Source of the DNA: Zelopaecilomyces penicillatus
Lineage: Eukaryota > Ascomycota > Sordariomycetes > Hypocreales > Pseudodiploosporaceae
Assembly: GCA_005765155.1 (NCBI GenBank)
Contig: VCCP01000004.1
Coordinates: 62,001-126,000 of the forward strand
Direction of reading: 5' to 3'
Length of the DNA: 64,000 nucleotides
The position numbers were made by a program, and so were the translations under genes. The notes beneath the pieces were generated by a model that was not told where the DNA came from, ran no database searches, and saw only the letters and a list, made by a program, of their open reading frames with translations. Positions 56,526-64,000 of the stretch are shown one piece after another (position 1 is the stretch's first letter; each line of letters starts with the position of its first letter).

Positions 56526-57514
56526 TTAGTCGCACTGATGTAGTATAAAAGGGGTAAAGCGACACTTTCCCGAGCAACACGCGCTGTTGCTAAAGCAGAG
56601 TCGGCCTATTGGCGTGCAGTCTGGCTGTGAGGACTGGCAAATGTCTTTTGTGCTACAATCAGGAGTGCTGCCCCTTGCACTGACACAACATACCAAGTCG
56701 GACTCGCACTCTGCGCTGTTCTCGCAAGATACCGTGATTGTCTTCTTCTCAAGACATATCGACAAATCCTTCGCAGCCTTGGGCTTGTTACAGTATCCCA
56801 CTTTGCACTGTTCGTCGTCGTCGCAGTCACCCCTCTCACCGATATATCGCGCAGGCTGGCATGTGTTGGCTGTATTCCCTGCTCTAGGACAGTAGAGAAG
56901 TTGGTCATATGTACCAACACAATCAGAGTTGATAGTGCAGGATTCGCCAGGGCATTTAGATTGGAAATTGGTAGAGGCATGGCCGTTGCTGTTTTTGACG
57001 GATGTCAATGCATCGACGACCTCACACATGACGCCTGCTATGTTACCACCAATTGGTCCCACCGTCGGGTCGTCGCTGTGCTTGAACATGTTGTAATGAG
57101 AGCGATCAAAGGCGATGATTTGGTCGTTACAACGCGGGTCCCTATAGAATGAAACATTAGCAAGCACATTGATCTTTGGAAATCAAGATGTGGGCCATAC
57201 GTATAAACGGTGCATATGTTCTTTTTGCCCTCTGGTGCCTCACATGGGATGTAGATGGACCCAACATTGTTACCACTAGTTACACTTGGTTGATATCACG
57301 TGGAATGATCGGGCATCTACTCATGGTATAGCAGCACTCACATGGATCCAGTCAAACCTTTGCAAATCCCATCCAACGCAATCTCTTTGCTGCCGTCGAG
57401 AGAGTATCCTTCGTTGGTGGCTATGCGAGGCAGCTTGGGGCCTGGAGGCGCTGGTTCAACCTTTGCATTGGCGGAGGCCACAAGAAGCCCAATAGTGACG
57501 AGTTTGCACATCAT
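56526..57514 (-). CDS. secreted cysteine-rich protein with knottin-like C-terminus
   Basis: This is a three-exon gene: 57514-57342, 57275-57201 and 57141-56526. The introns are 66 and 59 nt and the product is 287 aa. A signal peptide covers 1-17 (MMCKLVTIGLLVASANA). The N-terminal third (about 20-130) has few cysteines (ICKGLTG, YIPCEAP, ICTVYTDPRC). The rest is dense in cysteine, with C-x5-DC and C-x4-YC blocks similar in style to the protein at 39,172-40,056. The last 30 residues have cysteines at 258, 265, 271, 272, 276 and 286. That spacing, C-x6-C-x5-CC-x3-C-x9-C, is the classic inhibitor-cystine-knot framework. The knot is inferred from spacing only. An extracellular role is expected; the target is unknown. 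Confidence 0.82.
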
Positions 57515-58282
57515 ATTGATATCGAGGTTGGGAAGTTGCGTTGTTGTGTGGTTGTGTGGTTGTGAGACAACTTGGAATAATTGTGAAGATGCCCGCAGGC
57601 AGTCCTTGCATTGTATATATATCAGTGTGCATGGTTGATGAAGGAGGAGACGAACTCTTTGTTAGAGCGAAGAATACAAACACAAACACAGAGGTAGCGT
57701 ACTAGCTCTTCACAATAAAAGTTATGAGACAGTGGAAATTCAGACCTTTGATGATGTCTTGGTTGCAGTCATGTGATACTAAAACCCCTTGCTTCGTTTA
57801 TGTTTCACCACACAAATTATGTAAACTAAGAGTATGTTAGATCGCTCTTGTTTGGGTCTCGTGTTCAACTTACCACCTACAAAGTAGATCTCGAGAGCTT
57901 AGGAACGCGGCATCGTTTGCTTCAACTCCAAATCGAGAGCCCAGCCGAAAGAGTAGTGAAACAAGAAACAAGCGCCTTAATACTCTGTGAGACATGGAGT
58001 CTATTTGAGAGGACCCTGCGATATGAGCAACATTCTTGACAGTGCCTATATAATACCATCTACGTAGTATTGTACAAGAGATGCAGAGCCTGCAATGAGG
58101 CTTGAATAGTTTCCACACTCAAAAAGACTAGCCAATACATCTCTATCGCATCTTTGACCTCGTGCTAGGACATTTGCAGACTACACGGATCTTGCTCTCT
58201 CTCTCCCCCACCAATATTACGCGCAAGCCTCGACATGCGACAACTTCCCCAATTCTCTGTATACCAAACTCAAATCCAGTGA
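57515..58282. other. intergenic region
   Basis: This holds the promoter of the 287-aa secreted protein, with a TATATATA-type run at about 57,615-57,622 on the upstream side, and the 3' flank of the CCCH/RBR gene. Nothing else is supported. Confidence 0.45.
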
Positions 58283-60716
58283 TCAAAGATCTGGCAATTC
58301 GGCATGCCCTGCGTGGCGCTCCTCCATATGCTGGTATACAGCATCCCCATCTGCAAAAGCCTGCGAACACATCCAACAAATATGAGTCTGACAAACGACA
58401 CATGTCATATGATTACAGCCCGAGATCCTTTCGAGCGGAGTCTTGCATTTGGGACAGTCCTTGATGCCCAGATCCTTCTTTAGCTTGAGGAAAGCCGCAT
58501 AGCCTCCTGACGCGAAGACTTGGCGTTCAGCGCAGGTCATGGCGGTGTGGTTTTCATGGCAGGCAGAGCAGGTCGACATGATGCAATTGCTGCAGTGTAG
58601 GATTCTGGCTTGAGCTGTGACCCTATATACAAAATCACAATCTGGGGTCGGACAGTATCGCAACTTGTCAGGGTTGCGTCTTATGTACGACTCAAATGAT
58701 AACTCGAGCACCTTCTCCAATGTTTCGGAGGACAAACTCGCCTGTAAATCATCCATACTGATGGCCGTTCTGCAACTGCCTCGACCGCCGTGGCACATTA
58801 TTGATAGGCCCGCGGTTGTTTTGGCTCCTTCAATGCAGCTGGTCGAGAAACAATCAGCGCAGTAAATGTGCCCACACTCGGTTTTGACGGGCGTCTCTGC
58901 TTCGGTCCAGCAGATAGAACAGTTCAACGCGGTTGGGTCGGATCTAGGGTGCAAAGCCCACCTGGACTTGCGCGGTTCGAGCTCAATTGTATCGGCGGGA
59001 GTCTTCTGTGATTCAATCCGAATTAGCGTAGCTAGTTGATGCTGTACCTCATCACAGTCTTGTCGAGTCCCCCAGAGTCGCAACTCCGACTTGACCTGGT
59101 CTCGACGGAGGACTACCGAGATTCCTTCGCACACGCGCTACATGTTTCGATAAAGCTTCTCGTTAGTAGCCAGAGAACAGTGCCAGAGAACGACACCATC
59201 TGCGTCTTTGGCGACAACACCAGCAAGGATAGACTCCAGGCTAGCCTTTGCGGCAGCGACGTTGACTGCAGATTCACACTCAAGGTCTAGGATCTTGAAT
59301 CTTTTAAGGGGATCTCTGCTGTCATTTGCCCTGAACCAAACATTATCCCGTTCCCAATTCTTCGCTTCGACGACAACTCGGGGGTGTACGGCGTCGTAAA
59401 TGAGGCTGTCAACTTTAAATTTGACAGAAAACACCGGCATTACTGTTAACCGTGCCGTGGGATTGAAGGGAAGCGCGGCTCTGTCGAGCTTTTCAACGGC
59501 TCTTCGTGCATCTGTCTCGTATACAAATTGCGCAGAAAACTTGACGCGTCGTGAAGTTGCCGACATGGCCGTCTTTAGATAGTCAAGAGGTCCGAACTTT
59601 GTCAAGAGCGAATGCACGATAGAAAAAACGTCCTCGGAATCCGCCGAATACGAGGCGCGCCCAATTTCGATGTGATGGGGTTTTTCTTCTTCTTGCGAAA
59701 TGGCCTGCAAAATCGCACCAGTCTGAGCCATAGCTGGGACTCCGGTTAATACGACGGTCCAAACGACGGACGCCGGATTAGTCGACTCGGCTTTCGTGGC
59801 CGCGGCCGCAATGACATTCTGGCCAGATATTTGATATATGCCGAGTGAGAATAGACTGCTTACTCTGTTGGCAGTTTCCCCGTCTTTGAAATTGAGCCAA
59901 ACCGTTTTTACTGCCTTGTGGAAAGTAACACGCACTTTCTTGCAGTCTACGCGTCGAGTGTTGTAACCAGGGGGCATAGGTGAGGGAATTGGCGACGCCG
60001 TCAATTTTCTGTCTTTCCAAGTCCAGCCAGACTGGACAAAAGTGCAGACCTTTTTGGAAAACGATGAGTCATACGACTGGACGATTGCGCCAGCACCTGC
60101 TTCCACTGGGAAGACACGTACGTTCTCGATTTCGACGGTCAGCCCCTTTTCGGCGAGCATGTCTCGAACCGCTTGCGCTGAAGTGGCTATTGGAAATCCG
60201 TTAATGCGGACTGCAGAAAAGTCAGTTGGCAGCAGGACCTTGGATATTCGAGCGCCTGCTTCAAATTGAACGAAAGCGCCGCGCATGGTTCTGGCAAGGT
60301 GGTCTTTCTCAGTCGTCTTGTCAAACTTCTGTAACAGGCAAACTTAGCATCACCGGTCAGCATGCAGAAACACCAAAACTAACCTCGAGTAATTGATTAT
60401 GTGTGTTTGAAGAGATGGTATGTTGGTCTTTGTCATGCCGATAAGCACACTCGTCACCATACGCACAGTTTCCGGCGAGGTAGAACCGGCAGGGTGGCTT
60501 CACGTGTTGAAAGTTGGTCGCAGGATTGTAGGTTCTTCCGGGGGCTGGCATACCAGGATCCAACATATCGCTGGTATGCAAAAAGGGGCAGGAGTTTCCC
60601 TTGTTGCAAGACCATATCTGGAAGAATCGGCACGGCGTCGTTTCTCGCCAGTCTCGAGCGGGATGTTGCTGCTCGTCTCTCGGCGGCGAGACGGAATCGT
60701 CGGGTTTATTGTTCAT
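58283..60716 (-). CDS. CCCH zinc-finger / RBR ubiquitin-ligase-like protein, interrupted by in-frame UAG
   Basis: Exon 1 is 60716-60384 and exon 2 begins at 60328, with a 55-nt intron. Residues about 25-100 hold two CCCH fingers of the form C-x7-C-x5-C-x3-H (CRFFQIWSCNKGNSCPFLH and CRFYLAGNCAYGDECAYRH), a type that usually binds RNA. A central RRM-like/KH-like region follows. The frame then meets TAG at 59,138-59,140 after 507 residues. Beyond it the same frame stays open to 58,283 and encodes a full RBR module: RING1 (CSICWTEAETPVKTECGHIYC), IBR (CPTPDCDFVY...HCSNC) and RING2 (CPKCKTPLERISGCNHMTC) with the likely catalytic Cys in GCNHM. The joined layout is a known fungal domain combination, so the UAG looks like a recent nonsense change, or a readthrough or sequencing issue, rather than a gene boundary. 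Confidence 0.75.
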
Positions 60717-61469
60717 GACAGCGTTGGGTCAGATGAGGAAACTTGGGTGTTGTTTGAACGAAATGGGGAAAGATTGCTGAAGTTTACTAACGGGACTTGA
60801 GTGCGACTTGGAATGCAAAGGAGAAATGGCAAACTTGAATGGTTTCTTTGTACTAGTTTTCTGAACAACAAGCGTTTTCCACGGGCAGCTGGCGGACAGG
60901 CAGAAACCTTGAACTGGCAGCCAACACGTCCAATTCGCTGGCCAAAGCTTCAATGAAAATGTACAAAACGTGGGCCACTACTCATCCAGCACCATGTGGC
61001 ACTTGGCTCAATTGGGTTTTAAGGGAACTGGTTTGCATGCAACGTAACCATAAGTTGAATCTGGGCGTGCTGGTCGTCTCTTGAACACTATAAACTAGAT
61101 CAACACCTAGTTGCGTCTAGCTAAGGGGCGACCAAGACCAGAAATCCGTAGATGAATTGGCAATGACAGATAATAGAGACAGGCGGCAGTGTTTGATACT
61201 GGAGGCGTAGCAGTGAAAGCATTTGTATAACGAGGAGTCCGCCACAGACTTTTGTAAGGTCATATATGGTTGAGGCGGCAACGAAATAGTTGGACGTGGC
61301 TCGTGTTATCATGGCTCTGACGCAGCTACGAAACCTTTGTCAACACTTGATCAGACAAGCACGGCATTTGTGATTCTCAAAAAAGATAATGTCTGAATGG
61401 TTCAAATGACACGCTAATATGACTAGAGATGATACATAACTCATGACACACAAACAGCAGAAACCCCCC
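60717..61469. other. intergenic region
   Basis: This is the 5' flank of the CCCH/RBR gene and the 3' flank of the SET-domain gene. I see no coding frame or RNA gene. Confidence 0.5.
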
Positions 61470-62792
61470 CTACTGCATCCGCTTCATCCAACAGGACTGC
61501 TTCTCCGGCCGCTCCGCCAACTTTCTCATCGCCGTAACATCCTCATCCCCAAATCCATCATCCAACATCCCCAGCTCAACCGCCAGACGCGCATACTTGA
61601 TTGCATCCCATCGCAGCCCCTCCGCACAGCTCGTCAGCGCAGCAAACCGATACGCCGCACTCATCGGTGCATGCAAGCGCTCCTGTTCATACAAACTGAT
61701 GAGCGTGTGCGCAATCTGCGGCGGCGCTGTCTCCCAATCCTCGAGACGGTCGCTCAAAGCGTTGATCTGGCTGAGTCGCTCGTCCGAGGCGCGAGATAGC
61801 TCGGGGTGCAGCGTGCAGAGACTGCATGAGCAGGTGAAGCCCCAGGACGTGGTGAGTTGAGTGACGCGCTTGCGGCGCGGCATGTGCGGGTCGATGTAAG
61901 TGATTGTGATTTCGGTGCCAGGGTTGATGTCGGAGATGGCGTGGACGTAGTGTGTGAGGGTGTCGTGGTCAAAGAAGTAGGCTGCATTTGGGCGACAGTC
62001 GTGGTTGAGGCGCTGCTTTTCGGTTAGACAACCGCTCGATTTCATCGCCATCATCATAGCTCGAAAGTGATATGTACTTACAGCTATCTCAGGAAAGACG
62101 GCATAGTGCGTCACCTCGTCCAGCTCAAGCTCAAAGGCATTTGTGTCAATTCGATCGCTGACCGGATCTCGTTTAGGTTCTCCAAACAGCTCCAAAAACA
62201 AGCCCCTTGTTTCCGCTGGCAGCTTGTCAACAGCAGCATTCTCCAAAGCCACCCACTCCTTTTCCTCTAGATCATTAAACACATCATCATCCAGAATCAG
62301 CACAGGAGTGTGCGCGAAGATTCGATCGCCACGGTGCAGCGTCTTGTTCGCGATGAGTCCACGACCCCTTCCAGGGAGCTCTCGTTCCTCAAACGGCGGC
62401 GTTGGCTGCTTGTTGATCTTGGCCATGGTCTCGCGATTCGTAAACGCAGGCAACTGTTGGAACGTTTCCGCCCGCTCTGGCGTTGTCAGGATGGAAATAC
62501 CACGACCACCTGCGAAATCGTGGGATGAGAAGACGCAGTATGAATCGGTGCTGTTGTCGAGCGTGCGACAATCATCCCACGATGTCCAAGACGGCTTTGG
62601 GATAGAATCTGTTGCAAATACAGAGCCGAGAAGCGCTTGGCCCATGTAGTCCCAGTCTTCTAGGCCGGATTTGTGGCAATGCGCGAGTCCAAGAGGTGAT
62701 GAGGAGCAGACATCGCGGGAGAATATACGGCGATTTCGAGCAGAAACCACAGTTGAGAGCAGAAAGAGGGTTGAAATTGGTAACAGACGCAT
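61470..62792 (-). CDS. SET-domain protein with N-terminal signal-like peptide
   Basis: The exons are 62792-62082 and 62015-61470, giving 418 aa. An alternative acceptor three bases on would give 417. The intron (GTAAGT...CTAACCGAAAAG) is a multiple of three and open, so intron retention would still encode protein, but it would split the conserved EIA/RLNHDC segment; splicing is therefore preferred. The SET domain runs from LPGRGRGLIANKTLHRGD (about 138) through NHDCRPNAAYFF to TEITITYID and a cysteine cluster CSCSLC. This is the SET/post-SET layout of the fungal SET5/SMYD-like family, protein lysine methyltransferases. The first 18 residues (MRLLPISTLFLLSTVVSA) look like a signal peptide, which is odd for a histone-modifying fold but occurs in many fungal members. 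The substrate is unknown. Confidence 0.85.
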   Translation of the reverse strand: MRLLPISTLFLLSTVVSARNRRIFSRDVCSSSPLGLAHCHKSGLEDWDYMGQALLGSVFATDSIPKPSWTSWDDCRTLDNSTDSYCVFSSHDFAGGRGISILTTPERAETFQQLPAFTNRETMAKINKQPTPPFEERELPGRGRGLIANKTLHRGDRIFAHTPVLILDDDVFNDLEEKEWVALENAAVDKLPAETRGLFLELFGEPKRDPVSDRIDTNAFELELDEVTHYAVFPEIAVSTYHFRAMMMAMKSSGCLTEKQRLNHDCRPNAAYFFDHDTLTHYVHAISDINPGTEITITYIDPHMPRRKRVTQLTTSWGFTCSCSLCTLHPELSRASDERLSQINALSDRLEDWETAPPQIAHTLISLYEQERLHAPMSAAYRFAALTSCAEGLRWDAIKYARLAVELGMLDDGFGDEDVTAMRKLAERPEKQSCWMKRMQ

Positions 62793-63524
62793 TGTGTAGT
62801 TTGTGTTGCTTCAGCACTGTTTTGCTTTGGCTGGGGTTGAAGACAAAAGTATTGAGATGACTGACTTCTGAAATTTAAAAACAAACAAAAACAGCTTCCA
62901 GCAGGTAGGATTGGTTTGTTCAAATGACGCAGGTGCGCTTATAATAGTATAATACCATAATTAACTATCTACCAAGACACAGCCCGGATCCGATCTACAC
63001 AGCGCCGCTCGGTTGGCGCCGTTGGACCCCTCCGAGCGTTTGAAGCTTGTTTCATTCAACGTCCTGAAGGAATGGAGGGGGAGGCCATGGCGTGTGTGTG
63101 GACCAGGGATGGGGATAGGTCGCCTTGGTCGCAATACATACTACCAAACTGTACAAAGTCAAAGCACACGACTTGCCCGGCTACTGTGTCCATCCCAACC
63201 TTGGCGTTTCACACAAGGCTGTTCAGACCGTCCACAAGCTTTTCGCTCGGTCAGCCAATACCGTCAAGGGGAGAGAACGGTCCGTGGGCGAGAATGAGGC
63301 TGGACAGAAACAGATGGATGGGATGGGGGGGGAGAAACAAGGTTACATGGTTCCGAGCCTGGTGTTTCCGCTTTTTTGCGTCTGTTCTGCGAGGCTCTAA
63401 AACATTGCTGTCACCCGCACGAAAGACGGTTCCAGACAGAGCAGAGCCGTTCAATATCAAGAATTAAGCCATTTTTTGTTATTTATCATTGTTTTTATTG
63501 TTATTATCATTCATTGTTTTCATC
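62793..63524. other. divergent intergenic region
   Basis: This region holds the promoters of the SET-domain gene and the Mpv17-like gene. A pyrimidine/T-rich tract with TTATTGTT repeats lies directly upstream of the ATG at 63,525. No gene is seen. Confidence 0.5.
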
Positions 63525-63992
63525 ATGGTCAACGCAATTGCTGTTCAAACCGCGCAAGCCGCATGTCTCAGCGCTTTATCCAACATTATTGCACAGTACT
63601 TTACAGCCATTCAAGCCCAGGTATTTAATTCCTCTCTCTCCACTCCCCCAAGAATAATAGTTTCGCTGATCCAAGTCAGAATAATGTCTCATTTTCTCTT
63701 GAACTCGCTCCGTTAGCGAAATACGTCACTTATGGCATCCTAAACACTCCATTAAACTGCCTCTGGCAGGAATACCTGGAGCGCAAATTCCCCGCCCAAC
63801 AGCCGGCCGCCGTCAAGGGAAAACAGACAAAGCGAAAGCCTGTCGAGAAGAGCAGTAAGTGGAGGAACACGGCCGTCAAGTTTGGCCTGGACCAGACTGT
63901 GGGCGCGGCTGGAAATATCGCGTTCTTTGCCTTGACGCATGGGCTGTTGAACGGCGCATCAATGGCAGAGATTATTCAATCAATTATTCAGG
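63525..63992 (+). CDS. Mpv17/PMP22-family membrane protein (5' part, runs off the window)
   Basis: Exons 63525-63620 and 63680-63991 are visible, with a 59-nt intron, and a third exon must follow the donor GTACGC at 63,992. The 136 visible residues show the family pattern: a hydrophobic first helix (ALSNIIAQYF), then LAPLAKYVTYGILNTPLNCLWQEYLERKFP, then VKFGLDQTVGAAGNIAFFALTHGL (a second and third span). These are small four-span proteins of mitochondrial or peroxisomal membranes, with proposed channel or transport roles. The acceptor at 63,679 is chosen because it keeps the frame into LAPLAKYV; the AG at about 63,716 would not. The C-terminus lies outside the window. Confidence 0.82.
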
Positions 63993-64000
63993 TACGCAAA

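Noticed and set aside
59138..59230. Intron ending at the in-frame TAG of the CCCH/RBR gene (TACTAAC branch-like site)
   Set aside because: An intron ending at that TAG needs a donor in codon phase 0. The available GT dinucleotides (GTTGTC, GTCGCC, GTCGTT) are poor, and the one at GATG|GTGTCG breaks the frame.
1..64000. CRISPR arrays, bacterial operons, rRNA genes
   Set aside because: No regularly spaced direct repeats, no Shine-Dalgarno-led operons and no rRNA-like sequence were seen. The window is eukaryotic throughout.

Overview
This window is chromosomal DNA from a filamentous ascomycete. The signs are short spliceosomal introns of about 50-110 nt with GTRNGT donors and CTAAC-like branch sites, long fungal-type multimodular NRPS genes, fungal housekeeping genes (TIM50, VTA1, RRP41/SKI6, a TED1-like phosphoesterase, an MPD1-like PDI), and a family of small secreted cysteine-rich proteins. 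A Sordariomycete, plausibly a hypocrealean, fits, but the species cannot be fixed from the sequence alone. All gene models below were rebuilt by hand from the reading frames and splice sites, and the frame arithmetic was checked across every junction.

Layout. 1-3,100: gene-poor, with two decayed coding remnants. 3,115-22,898: an apparently intact biosynthetic locus. A 2-oxoglutarate/Fe(II) oxygenase is divergent from a 16.5-kb, five-exon NRPS (5,425 aa, five A-T-C modules and no leading C domain), followed by a convergent, diverged ERG6-like C-methyltransferase. 23,700-36,900: mostly housekeeping genes (TED1-like, TIM50, 2EXR/F-box-like, VTA1, ER PDI, RRP41), with one unusual modular secreted repeat protein at 26,465-27,798 built from phase-2 exons. 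37,700-57,500: an accessory island of five small secreted cysteine-rich protein genes. These flank a dead second biosynthetic locus: a 10.3-kb NRPS pseudogene (minus strand) and a DMATS-type aromatic prenyltransferase pseudogene (plus strand). 58,280-64,000: ordinary genes again. They are a CCCH/RBR ubiquitin-ligase-like gene with an in-frame UAG, a SET-domain protein, and the 5' part of an Mpv17/PMP22-family gene that runs off the window.

The most notable observation is at about 52,045-52,064. There the NRPS pseudogene and the DMATS pseudogene are joined head to head, and both have lost their 5' ends at the same point. The simplest reading is one internal deletion that removed a shared divergent promoter plus both gene starts. 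Later decay followed: three frameshifts and a stop in the NRPS, and a stop in the DMATS. The best candidate for an undescribed protein family is the secreted repeat protein at 26.5-27.8 kb. In it every intron interrupts the same codon of a repeated cysteine block. A knottin-like cysteine tail and an 83-aa peptide with paired CX3C motifs are further accessory novelties.
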